Of a DNA stretch of 64,000 nt, positions 53,294 to 63,328 are shown piece by piece. The position numbers and the translations under genes were made by a program. The stretch lies in assembly GCF_003286085.1 (NCBI RefSeq), contig NW_020825604.1, positions 1 to 64,000 of the forward strand, given 5' to 3'. Numbering within the stretch: position 1 is the stretch's first letter; each line of letters opens with the position of its first letter. Under the pieces are notes generated by a model, which searched no databases, had not been told where the DNA came from, and was given only the letters and a program-made list of their open reading frames with translations. Source of the DNA: Drosophila persimilis (lineage: Eukaryota > Arthropoda > Insecta > Diptera > Drosophilidae).

Positions 53294-53527
53294 ATGGAAC
53301 ACTTACGTCGGATATGCAGCAGTCATCACATTCTGCTGACTTACACCCTTGCGATCCTGGTTGGGGTTCTGGCCACTCTGCTGTACGTGGCCCTGAGGTC
53401 TTCCAACCAATTTCACTGTAAAGACTTGCACTCGAACACTGAAAGGGGCAACGATTTACACTATACAAGATACACGACACACGATACCGATGCGTGCTTG
53501 AGTTCCATCGAAGACTGCCTTGAATAA
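53294..53527 (+). CDS. Small single-pass membrane-protein-like ORF (77 aa) in TE3
   Basis: ATG 53294 in good context (CCCCCAATGG). About 20 hydrophobic residues (LLTYTLAILVGVLATLLYVAL) follow a short polar start, then a Cys-containing polar tail. Codon use (CTG, GTG, GCC) is gene-like and unlike the A+T-rich flanks. An in-frame ATG at 53222 would extend it to 101 aa. It lies between the two 375-bp arrays, in the part deleted from TE1 and TE2. I do not recognise the family; it may be a captured exon. Confidence 0.4.
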   Translation: MEHLRRICSSHHILLTYTLAILVGVLATLLYVALRSSNQFHCKDLHSNTERGNDLHYTRYTTHDTDACLSSIEDCLE

Positions 53528-54905
53528 ACGAGGAGGAATCTCCTCAAAGAATTCCACACCAGACTGCAGATACTCGATCGTATCCTGTACGGATACGGGA
53601 GATCAAAATAACAATTTTGTTAGCGTTGGTTTTTGGATTTTATTCAAGCCCCAGAGCAAACCGAAGGCTGCTGCTTCGACCAAGATGGCGACTGCTCGGC
53701 GTGGCACCACACCCGGCGGCACGGCGACGTCCGCAGCGGAGGCCGTGGACAACCCACCCGTCCCGGGGCGCTATGTGGGCGGGCACGTTCTACGCAGGCG
53801 CACTTTGTCGAAGTCCACGTCCGGAGAGCCGGGCACATCCTTCCCAGGCGAACGGCGGGAGGAGGACGCACCCCAAGGCCGCGGCTACGAGCCTGCGCCC
53901 CTGGACACGGGGCCCGGCTACGTGCCGCGCTCCACTGGACCCCACAGACACCACTCCAACCTGGATCTGGACCAGGACCTGGCCCAGCTGAGATGGACCG
54001 GCTATCAGGAGGATGCTGGCACCACACGCGGCGGCAATGCGACGCCCGCAGCGGAGGCCGTGGCCAACCAGAGCGCTCCTTCCAGGCGTCGCTGGATTTC
54101 ACAAGTCCTGAACAACCCACCCGTCCCGGGGCGCTATGTGGGCGGGCACGCTCTACGCAGGCGCACTTTGTCGAAGTCCACGTCCGGAGAGCCGGGCACA
54201 TCCTTCCCAGGCGAACGGCGGGAGAAGGACGCACCCCAAGGCCGCGGCTACGAGCCTGCGCCCCTGGACACGGGGCCCGGCTACGTGCCGCGCTCCACTG
54301 GACCCCACAGACACCACTCCAACCTGGATCTGGACCAGGACCTGGCCCAGCTGAGATGGACCGGCTATCAGGAGGATGCTGGCACCACACGCGGCGGCAA
54401 TGCGACGCCCGCAGCGGAGGCCGTGGGACGCAACAGCAGCAACCAGAGCGCTCCTTCCAGGCGTCGCTGGATTTCACAAGTCCTGAACAACCCACCCGTC
54501 CCGGGGCGCTATGTGGGCGGGCACGTTCTACGCAGGCGCACTTTGTCGAAGTCCACGTCCGGAGAGCCGGGCACATCCTTCCCAGGCGAACGGCGGGAGG
54601 AGGACGCACCCCAAGGCCGCTGCTACGAGCCTGCGCCCCTGGACACGAGGCCCGGCTGCGTGCCGCGCTCCACTGGACCCCACAGACACCACTCCAACCT
54701 GGATCTTGGCGTAGCGATCGGTCCACTCGCGTGCCAAGCGGTCGTACTTCTCGCGGTCTTCCTTGAACATGGCGGCCGCGGCGGACATCATGCGGCTGTC
54801 CCTAATGGGGTCCGACAGCAGCGATTGGATGGAGAGGTCAGGACCGGCGACCAGGATGAGCTCAGAATGTCCACATGGATTCTGCCTTCGGCTATGTTGC
54901 AGTGA
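53520..54905 (+). CDS. 461-aa repeat ORF, right array of TE3
   Basis: Counterpart of 8702-10279: the MATARRGTTPGG start is in frame behind 55 extra residues from ATG 53520, then three 125-residue repeats, then antisense E2 sequence to the stop. It overlaps the end of the small membrane-type ORF by 8 bp. Same caution on coding status. Confidence 0.33.
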   Translation: MNKRGGISSKNSTPDCRYSIVSCTDTGDQNNNFVSVGFWILFKPQSKPKAAASTKMATARRGTTPGGTATSAAEAVDNPPVPGRYVGGHVLRRRTLSKSTSGEPGTSFPGERREEDAPQGRGYEPAPLDTGPGYVPRSTGPHRHHSNLDLDQDLAQLRWTGYQEDAGTTRGGNATPAAEAVANQSAPSRRRWISQVLNNPPVPGRYVGGHALRRRTLSKSTSGEPGTSFPGERREKDAPQGRGYEPAPLDTGPGYVPRSTGPHRHHSNLDLDQDLAQLRWTGYQEDAGTTRGGNATPAAEAVGRNSSNQSAPSRRRWISQVLNNPPVPGRYVGGHVLRRRTLSKSTSGEPGTSFPGERREEDAPQGRCYEPAPLDTRPGCVPRSTGPHRHHSNLDLGVAIGPLACQAVVLLAVFLEHGGRGGHHAAVPNGVRQQRLDGEVRTGDQDELRMSTWILPSAMLQ

Positions 54906-54937
54906 TATATCTTCGTGAGGAATTTCAAAACCGGTGG
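54705..54937 (-). pseudogene. E2 fragment in TE3, frameshifted
   Basis: Inverted copy with the same 16-bp deletion as TE2 and the same His in place of the catalytic Cys. Confidence 0.8.
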
Positions 54938-55383
54938 TCAGCTTTTTGGTCGCTCATCTTGGTATTGTATAGTCTTTGGTATTGTATATATATATATATA
55001 AAATATCTTATGTACATAAATATTAAAGATTATTACATTCGTATATTGCATGAGGATTTTCAAAATTACTGTTGTCTTAATGTTGTCTTTATAATTGAAT
55101 TAGAAAATGTATGGGTATTGTCCATGAGAGTATTCAAGGTGCGACCCGCATCAAAATTTGTACTTTGCAGATTCCCGTCGGAAAGCGCGCGATTGACAAT
55201 TGATTTGAAATATACATATGTAAAACCAATTCCATTTATATTTATGCATATTTATTTAAGAATATATATATTTTTTCTTATATTGTATATTTAGATATGT
55301 ACATACATCATTGTTTTAGTTATAATAAACAAAAATATAAATATAATATAATATAAATATAAATATAAACAAAACGTCGAGAA

Positions 55384-55926
55384 CCGACGGCGTTTGCATA
55401 ATTTGTATAATTTATAATCAACCTGTTTAAAATAAGGAAATAAATGTGTAATTATATTATTGTAATATTTTATATTTTGTGGTATAAATCAAAAAAATAA
55501 CAGCTTTTATGTTGTTTCCCGCGCGCTAGTGTACCATACCCCCACCCCCTGCCCATTCTTCATTTATTTTGTGGCGGTAGGTCAGTCCATCGAAAGACCC
55601 GAAACAAGAACCAAACTCAAATTTCAGTTCTAGCGGCCAGCAATAGTAAACACACACACGCAAAGTACGTGAGAATGCATGTGCACCCATACACTAAAAC
55701 ATGCTGGTGGCAAAACAGATCAGACCTGAGAGAGTTCAAAAAATCTGAAAAAACATACAATCACATATTTTTGTCGAAACATATTGCGTGTGTACTAACA
55801 CAAGCAGAGATGTTCTCTTTGCGCTCTCTCTCTCATGATGACGTCACTCTGGGGTATTGATAGCGCAAGTCAGTGTGTGACACTTTCGTTGATGAACTGG
55901 CACATCTATATACTGTATGGTTAGTG
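55384..55926 (-). repeat. TIR of TE3
   Basis: Matches TE2 left TIR (21995-22536) in reverse complement, including the G-rich segment missing from the TE1 left TIR. 54,938-55,383 between E2 fragment and TIR is A+T-rich and has no gene. Confidence 0.85.
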
Positions 55927-57180
55927 ATTTTGGTCATTAATGGCGTTGCCACTTGTCAAATATTGGGGAATGGGTGATAGTTAGGAAAGAAGGAGAAGAA
56001 GAAGAAAGGTAAATATGCTAAAATAAATAACTAAAATTAATTAAATTACATTACAGCTAAGGACAATCTATCTACAATTACTACAAATAAGGACTACAAA
56101 ACTACAGAGATATATACAAGGTAAAACAAACAATAATTACAATACATTTACACAACAATAAACATACTTAAATATCATTTATTTTTAGCAGGAGGACAAC
56201 TACAACAAAGCACCGGCCGGCATGGCAAACGCAATGCAGAACATTGCGCCGCATACCGGCCGGCTCCGTTGCCCCCCTGTGCAGGATTAGTGGCACCATC
56301 TGGGATCCTTAGTGGCGATGGCTGGACTCGGAGATGGCGTGCATCGTGGGCTATGATGGAGTTGTTGGCGAGCGGCTCTGTTCCGGCCGCCCACGTTGCA
56401 TCTGTCGCTGGTTTGTGTTGGCTGCTGCACTCGAGTGGCACTGGTCCGGCCCCCCAACTGTATTGTCGTTGGCATTGGCATCCAAGTGGCTGCTGGTCCG
56501 GCCACCAGGATGCGTTGTCGATTGTGATGTTGATTGGCCGCATCCAAGTGGCTGCTGGTCCGGCCACCAGGATGCGCTGTCGGGTGGATTGGCCTGGCCT
56601 CCTCGGCCACGTTCGTCGTCAGTTTTTAATGGCGTTTTGAATGGATGCTGGTCCGGCCATCCAGGTGAGGTGTTTTTTTTTGGCTTTGGTTTTAATTTGT
56701 CTTTATTTGCAGGTACTTGTCGGCGTTTGGATGTTGTTGCTGGCGACCCTTGTCCGGTTTGTGATGGCGTGAAGACGTTTGCAGGTGAGTGTTTATGTTT
56801 TTATTGGCAGCCTCCTACATGATTGTCCTTTTTTTGCAGGATTTGCTGGCGTCTGGCGGCTCAACACCAGGCCATCCCGCCCTCACATAATTGGCATGAG
56901 AGACGGGTGCGACCCAGTGGAGCGGCAACAGGCGCCAGCATCTGCGTCGTCGTTTGGAATGGCTGCTGTTGGTTGAGAGTGGCGTGACGTCACGGCCATG
57001 GTGTGGTGGCAGCGTCATCAGAAGAGGCCTCCTTTTCCGCCCAATTGGCAGAAGATTGTCATTGTTGATGGCGAGGCAGCTTCTTGATGGTCAGCTCAGT
57101 CTGGTGATTGGCAGGTAAGTGTAGATTTAATTTGTTTTGGCCGTTTTTCGTTGTTGTCCGTATTGACGTCTTTTTCTTCG
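55927..57180 (-). mobile_element. HeT-A/TART-type unit, copy H: 3' UTR only
   Basis: 3' UTR of the copy A/C subtype, inverted. The antisense introns are on the plus strand: 56009-56056 (48), 56121-56191 (71), 56665-56712 (48), 56785-56839 (55) and the donor of the fifth at 57115; its acceptor and all of gag are lost at the junction. Splicing joins 56334-56664, 56713-56784 and 56840-56976 into a 179-aa antisense ORF. Confidence 0.75.
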
Positions 57181-57183
57181 GGC
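57181..57183. other. Second inversion junction (3-bp filler)
   Basis: Inverted 3' UTR ends within its fifth antisense intron at TTTTTCTTCG. GGC follows, then right-pointing leader sequence (ACAACAGAGCAGCC). Confidence 0.7.
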
Positions 57184-57697
57184 ACAACAGAGCAGCCAAT
57201 TCACACAGCACAAAGAAAACATAAGACATGAGCCATTTGCCAACAACAAACACACAGCCACTAATGCAAACAGCCATTGCAAAATTTCATTGCCTACTTG
57301 TCGGTGCTGCTGCCCTCGGACCATTTTCATCTCACTCAATATTGGGGTGTGTGAAAGTGGAACCGGGGGTGAGAGCACCGGTAAATGACGACCGGCGATC
57401 GGGTCTCTCGAGTGTGGAGAGCATGGGAGTTGGCGGACATATGAGTGTTCCACCATGAACCTCGTCCAGGCCACTCTCATCTCATCCGCCCGCTCGAGAG
57501 GTCGCGATCGTCGGACGTATAATAATTGAATTATTCGCCGCCTCCATTAAAATAGAGACTCTCATCTCGTCCGCCCGCTCGAGAGGTCGCGATCGTCGGA
57601 CGTGCCATCATTGTTTTTCGTGTCGTTTTTGCCGTGTCGCCATCTCATCTCCGTTGCCTTTCTGTGTTGCCCTGTTCTTTTCTTGTGCTGTCTGTCG
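57184..57697 (+). mobile_element. Right-pointing leader fragment
   Basis: Matches the leader of copy E (39,052-39,560) with one 85-bp repeat plus partial. Interrupted at CTGTCTGTCG by the second LTR element. The last 4 bp, GTCG (57694-57697), are the presumed target duplication. Confidence 0.75.
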
Positions 57698-59943
57698 TGT
57701 AGCATACAACGTACAGGGTCGAGGAGCTGATGATAAGTAAACGGGAGTAGGAAGTACGCGCTGGCTTCGGCTTTTGTCTCTGGTCGGCGGGGTGTGGGCA
57801 TGGAGGAAATTTTACTACCCATTTATAGCTCTGGCAAAGGGTCGAGATAAGAATTTATAAAAAAAATCGCGTACGATTAGGGAAAGGATACTAGGAAACG
57901 GGATACAGGGGGGTCAAAGGGACAGATCAGCATGTACACGTAAACGAAGAAGATCACCGGTCAGATCTTTGTCGGCTGCGGTATCGCCCATTGGCGAGAA
58001 CGCCCACCCTACCATGATCCTTCAGGGCCACCTATTAATCGTCAGGATCCCTCCAACAAAGACTGCGGTGGGTCACATCTCCGTCTTTCGAGGTTGCATG
58101 GTTCCGATAAATTCTATTTAGCCATGGTTCATTTCCAAAACTACTTTATTTAAACAATCCATAATTCTTCATTTAAACTCCTATCAAACCTAACGCTAAT
58201 AGGACCTAGTCCCTAATATACGCCTGCTACTCGGTATCGTCTTACATTTATAGGGTATTACTAGTATCAAGAGTATCATAGGGGCGAGGTAAGGTATAAT
58301 GTTCTTAAATCTATAAAAATGATTAGTAGTATGTATATATAGATGCAAGAAATAGGTTACGTGTTCATCATAGGAACAAGGAAACGTCATATGTCATTAC
58401 GGTAACTTGGTCAGTGCCAAAACCAGACCAAAATCGGGTATATGGAAAGTCGTTTAAAGGCATGAGTAATACGTGTATAAAACCGTGATCATGGTTGAAG
58501 ACCAACGAATAGTTACCGCACATTCATTCTTTTCAGATGGCTTACTTGTTTTTTTTCTTTCTTATAATCACTTACGAAACGATTAATAACGTTGACTCCC
58601 ACGCAGAAAGATCTTTCGTTGTGTGTTGGATGAGGTGATTTGAGGGGTGGATGAGTATGATGATGTGTGTGATTGTGATGAGTATCTGCATAGATGATGA
58701 GATGAATGCGTGGCAACCAAAATCAAAAACTGTAAAAATAATCGGTATTAATACACTACTCATTTGTTCAAGTTCGACTTAGCCCATGGACAGGAATTCC
58801 CTTTTTGTTTATACCGGATTTAATTGGCGTTTGCACATTTTTGCCGTATCAAAAGAACATTGTTAAACAGAAAGCGGATAAAAAAACGGGGTTTCGCATA
58901 TCGGGTCTAATTTCGAAAGAAAGATAGAAAATATAACTAAATCCGATGCGGGTTCGATGCTTCCCGGCTGGAGACCGAGTTCCTACTCGAGGTCTGAAGG
59001 TGGCACACGATTGTACCGGGCGCAGGTAACATCAGCTGCTTCCGATGCCAGGGGTCAATGACCGCGGTCCATCTGCGGCGTGAGGTTAGGTACACTCGCA
59101 CACTGGATTGCTCGTGGGGGGACTGGTTTATTTGAAGAGTCACTCAGCTCATCCCCATGGGTCGAACTTGTCCAGGCGAAGATTGCAGCGCACACCGATC
59201 GGGTTTACTTGAGGAGCAAGTCCATGCCCTCGGCTACCGAACGGTGGTACGGGCACGTGGCCAAGAAGTCTCCCGGAATAACCAATCCGTATCTTCCAGA
59301 CCAGCGTTTCAATACGTAGATACTAGTGGTGCTAATCCTACACGAAAAGAACAGAACATTTTTCAACGGGTCGCTGCAGCTGGGTGGATAATTACCTCAA
59401 CAGAATTGCACCACTGTTTCGAAAAATGTTGATACACTGGGGGCGCTCGTTTCCAAATGGTCGAACGGCTGCCCCAGTATTGGCGATATATAACTGGCGC
59501 GTCCACTCAAATTCAATGGTCACTTTGAGCCGCACTTGGCACTTGCACTAGGCTTTGACTTTGGGCTTGACCTTGTTTAGAGAACTGGGTCAGCTCAAGC
59601 AGACTTCTTTTTTCACTGCCGGTCACTCTGACGGCCACGAGGTAAAAAAGACAGAGGCTGGGACTACTAGGTACAGCAACCCACGTTTTTTCCACACCTT
59701 CTATGGTCTTTTTCTGTTATACAGAATCCATCCACAGCAATATTTAATGAAATATAGTGCAAAGCAGAAAAATTGCAAATCTTAGTGTTGCCACTTGGTC
59801 GCAAAACAGCTGATAATCTATGTATGGTTAAAGCTCACAAGCTCTGCAACTCGAATTTTTTTTCTGCCTAGTTTTAGGCTGTAATTTTGGGAGTTAGCCG
59901 TTCATAATTCAAATAAAAGGCACGACAAGCGTCGAATATTACA
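57698..59943 (-). repeat. Inferred 3' LTR of the second element (2.25 kb)
   Basis: The left edge is where leader sequence breaks off (TGTAGCATAC). The right edge is the end of CGAATATTACA before the PPT. No second copy is in the window, so the extent rests on the two edges. No gene is seen in it; short ORFs (60-91 codons) have no family features. TATATA on the minus strand near 59,485 could be its promoter. Confidence 0.65.
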
Positions 59944-59956
59944 CCCCCCCGCTGAA
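59944..59956 (-). other. Polypurine tract of the second element
   Basis: The minus strand reads CAGCGGGGGGG directly before TGTAATATTCG. Confidence 0.75.
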
Positions 59957-60016
59957 ATCACACTTTGGGGTCTTGCTAACCAAAGCGTGATCCACACTTG
60001 GAGTGCTTGATACGAT

Positions 60017-63000
60017 TTATTGTTTAATATCTTTTGCGTGATATTTACCTATAAAGCGACCCTGGAAATCTTCCAGCTCATAGTAGCTGTTCTCGAGTCT
60101 TTTCTTAATGCGGGCTTTCCGAAACGTAGGTGCCAGTTTCGCATTAAAGCCTTTCACAAAACTACTCTGATCAAAATTTCGTCTATAAACTTCTTGACCC
60201 ACTTGAAAGTTTACTTCTCGGCTTCGAAGATTATAGATATTTTCGTTTCGAACATGCTGCTGTTTCATTGCTTCTGCAGCGGTCTTGCGAATTAGCTCGA
60301 AGGAATCGTCGCGATCAAATACCACAGTTCGGTCCTCCAACATACTGAGGTTTCGTAGGAGTTGATAAGTGGAACCGCCAGTAATCATGTTTTGGCCAAA
60401 AGCAACACGATATGGGCTACTTTTTACGGCTGCATGCACACTGGACCGTAACGCACAAGTAATGAAGCTAATCTGCTCATCCCAATTGGATTGATCGGGC
60501 TTAATGTACGCTTTGATAGCAGCGAGTACTGAGCGATTTACCCGCTCTGAGGCATTGGTTTGGGGAGCGTAGGCGGCGGTGTACGAATGTCGAATTTGGT
60601 ATTTCGCTAACAGATCATTAAACTTGTGTGACTTGAATTGAACACCGTTATCTGACACTATCACTTCCGGGACTCCAAAGCAATGAAACAGGTCTTCCTC
60701 CATGAACCTAATTACGGCATCCGCCGTAAATTTCTTTACCACTTTTAGGAAAGGAAATTTAGAAAAATGATCGAGTACTACAAAAATGCCTATATTTCCA
60801 GATCGACTTCGGGGGTACGGACCTAGAAAATCGACGTAAAGTTTCTGAAATAGCCGAAAGGTCTCTCCTGCTTTGCCCATTGGAGTACGTAGGGGACGAT
60901 TGGGGTGCTTACAACATTTGCACACTTCGCAATTGTTGATAAAAGCTTTTACATCGCCCACTAAATTTGGCCAATAATAGAAGCGTCGAACTCGTTCTAG
61001 CGTCTTATTGATCCCACTGTGAGAAGCTAAGGGATGTTCGTGGCCTTGTTTAAGCACTTCTGTCACCAGAGCTCTGGGAACCCACAGTTTCCAGCACATG
61101 TCGTCACTAATTTGCTCACCAGTGGCGTGTTCAGCTCGACGATACAGAAGGTTATCCATTACTTTTACATCAGGTAAACGATCTGGATTAGCTTGAATTT
61201 TCGCAATGAGTTCCTGATAGTCAGTGGATTTAAACGCTTCCGATTGAAGGTCCACTAGGCTATCAATGCCAATATACGATAAGTCTTCGGTATGCACTCG
61301 TGATAAGGCATCCGGAACGATGTTCTGACTACCCTTTCTATGAAAAATCTTAAAGGTGAAGCCTTGCAGTTTCAGTGCCCATCGAGCTAGTCTCGAGTTT
61401 AGGTCAGCCTGTGACATCAGCCATTTTAATGAGGCATGATCGGTAATAATGGAAAACTGATGCCCTTCTACATACGCTCTAAATTTCTTGACGCACATGA
61501 CCGCTGCCAAACACTCTTTTTCGGTTACGGAATAATTACGTTGACATTGGTTCAATTTGCGTGACATAAAAGCGATGGGTACCTCGTTGCCATCTTCATC
61601 TGATTGCATCAGGACACCACCCACTCCTGTGTGACTCGCATCACAATGGATTGAAAAAGGAATGGTAAAATCGGGACTGTGCAACACAGGAGCGTTACAC
61701 ATCTGTGATTTTAAGGAATCGAACGCGTTCTGTGCTTCATCGGTCCATTCAAATTTTCGCTTGCTCTTAAGTGTATCTGAGATTGGCGCTGCGATACCCG
61801 CATAATTTTTTATGAATTTGTGGTACCAACCAGTGAGACCTAAGAACCTGCGGACTTGTTTCACGGATCGGGGGACCGGAAACTCTTGAATCGCTTGGAC
61901 CTTCTCAACATCTGTCTGGATCGTTCCGTTGCCTATAATATGGCCTAGGTATTTGATCTCCTTTAGGCAAAATTTGGACTTCTCCACGTTTATGGTCAGA
62001 CCAGCTTCGCGTAATCGGGCAGACAGGACATTGAGGACTTGAATATGCTGCTCAAAGGATTCAGAGATCACCAACAAATCGTCTAGATAAATAAATATCT
62101 CATTTCGTAGAGATGGCGGTATCACTTTATCCATCAACTTGGACATCGTTTGGGGTGCATTACACAACCCAAAGGGCATGACCGTGTACTGATACAACGG
62201 GCGCCCTGGGATGGTAAACGCCGTTTTTTCACGAGCGCTTACTTCCAGCGGAATTTGCCAATAGGCATCCTTCAAATCGATGCTTGAAATGAACTCAGCT
62301 CGAGGAAGCCGACTGAGAATGCCATCGATCAATGGCATGGGATAAGCGTTCTTAACAGTGACTTCGTTCAGTTTCCGACTGTCGATGCATAATCGCACCT
62401 TTCCCGGTTTACGAACGAGGACCACGGGTGACGACCATGCGCTATCTGATTCTTCGATTACTCCAAGAGCTAACATTCGGTCTACCTCTACGTACATTAG
62501 CTTTTCAACGGCTGGAGACACAGCATAATGTCGTTGCTTTATTGCCTTTGCGCTGCCCACTTCAATATCGTGCGACAACCAGCCCGTTTTTCCCAGACCT
62601 TGCTTCGCAAAGGAGGGAAACAAGTTAACCGTCTCTGCTAACTGAGCTTGCTGATGCGTCGACAAACACACATGTAACGTACTATCAAATGCTAAGCTTG
62701 ACACCTCTGGACTGGATGATTTATTGGCTAGAAAAGCAGGTAACAAATTAAAACGAGACCAAAAGTCTATGCCTAGATATAGGTCTTGCGACAAGGATGG
62801 GACTACAAACAATTTCAAGACTTTCTTCTGGCCTTGAAAACCCACTTCGGTGGTGACCTTGCCAATTATTGGCTGGCTCTGCCCATCCGCCGTACGTACT
62901 GCTGCTCTCACAGGCTTGATCTGGTTCGGATTCTGAACCAGGTCGGCCGCAAACTTCCCACCTATGCAACTTATGGATGCACCGGTGTCCATCAGTCCAC

Positions 63001-63328
63001 TGAGCGTCCTTCCCAGTACGGTGACTTCCGCATAGGGTCGCCAGTCCTTAGACGTATTAACGACTGACGCCAATACGTTAGAGCGCTCGGTTTTGACAGT
63101 TTGCCGATATTGGAGCAATCGCTTTCGAGATCGAGTCGGTAATGGAATTCGGTCCTCACTTGGGGGTAACATACAAGTGGGTGAAGGAATGTCTGGGAGT
63201 TTTTTTAAGTCAGGGAGTAATGGAACTGTCGAAACGTCCATTAAATGGTGTTCGTTGCTTTCGAACTGTTTGGTTTGCGTGCACCTGTCGATTGTGCACG
63301 GCTTGACGAGTTTTTTGGATCGTTGCAC
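60017..63328 (-). CDS. pol: Pol of the second element: protease, RT, RNase H, integrase (intact)
   Basis: 1,103 codons without a stop. Protease GLMDTGASISC (D114); RT with VMPFGLCNA and YLDDLL; RNase H with HCDASHTGVGG; integrase HHCC (HEHPLASH ... CEVC) and D-D-E (VDFLGPYP, VSDNGVQF, ASERVNRS). There is no ATG at the 5' end of the frame; the first codon taken, at 63328, is GTG. The frame is -1 to gag and overlaps it by 88 bp, with A AAA AAC at 63310-63316, so expression as Gag-Pol by frameshift is the natural reading. The stop lies about 60 bp before the PPT, leaving no room for env. Confidence 0.92.
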   Translation of the reverse strand: MQRSKKLVKPCTIDRCTQTKQFESNEHHLMDVSTVPLLPDLKKLPDIPSPTCMLPPSEDRIPLPTRSRKRLLQYRQTVKTERSNVLASVVNTSKDWRPYAEVTVLGRTLSGLMDTGASISCIGGKFAADLVQNPNQIKPVRAAVRTADGQSQPIIGKVTTEVGFQGQKKVLKLFVVPSLSQDLYLGIDFWSRFNLLPAFLANKSSSPEVSSLAFDSTLHVCLSTHQQAQLAETVNLFPSFAKQGLGKTGWLSHDIEVGSAKAIKQRHYAVSPAVEKLMYVEVDRMLALGVIEESDSAWSSPVVLVRKPGKVRLCIDSRKLNEVTVKNAYPMPLIDGILSRLPRAEFISSIDLKDAYWQIPLEVSAREKTAFTIPGRPLYQYTVMPFGLCNAPQTMSKLMDKVIPPSLRNEIFIYLDDLLVISESFEQHIQVLNVLSARLREAGLTINVEKSKFCLKEIKYLGHIIGNGTIQTDVEKVQAIQEFPVPRSVKQVRRFLGLTGWYHKFIKNYAGIAAPISDTLKSKRKFEWTDEAQNAFDSLKSQMCNAPVLHSPDFTIPFSIHCDASHTGVGGVLMQSDEDGNEVPIAFMSRKLNQCQRNYSVTEKECLAAVMCVKKFRAYVEGHQFSIITDHASLKWLMSQADLNSRLARWALKLQGFTFKIFHRKGSQNIVPDALSRVHTEDLSYIGIDSLVDLQSEAFKSTDYQELIAKIQANPDRLPDVKVMDNLLYRRAEHATGEQISDDMCWKLWVPRALVTEVLKQGHEHPLASHSGINKTLERVRRFYYWPNLVGDVKAFINNCEVCKCCKHPNRPLRTPMGKAGETFRLFQKLYVDFLGPYPRSRSGNIGIFVVLDHFSKFPFLKVVKKFTADAVIRFMEEDLFHCFGVPEVIVSDNGVQFKSHKFNDLLAKYQIRHSYTAAYAPQTNASERVNRSVLAAIKAYIKPDQSNWDEQISFITCALRSSVHAAVKSSPYRVAFGQNMITGGSTYQLLRNLSMLEDRTVVFDRDDSFELIRKTAAEAMKQQHVRNENIYNLRSREVNFQVGQEVYRRNFDQSSFVKGFNAKLAPTFRKARIKKRLENSYYELEDFQGRFIGKYHAKDIKQ

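Larger units (their letters stand above)
50872..55926 (-). mobile_element. TE3: inverted TIR transposon, one end lost
   Basis: The outer end at 55926 has the CTGTATGGTTAGTG terminus and a 542-bp TIR. The other end is cut inside the A+T-rich segment and joined to the leader of copy G at GGGCATAATTG. It keeps the fullest interior: 34-bp repeats, a 375-bp array in one sense (52,195-53,027), spacer with a membrane-protein-like ORF, array in the other sense (53,690-54,705) and the E2 fragment. Sited at the same base of the unit as TE1 and TE2. Confidence 0.82.

Noticed and set aside
58190..59430. Small ORFs (60-91 codons) in the region left of the second element's pol
   Set aside because: They fall in the inferred LTR and show no domain, codon bias or start context of note.
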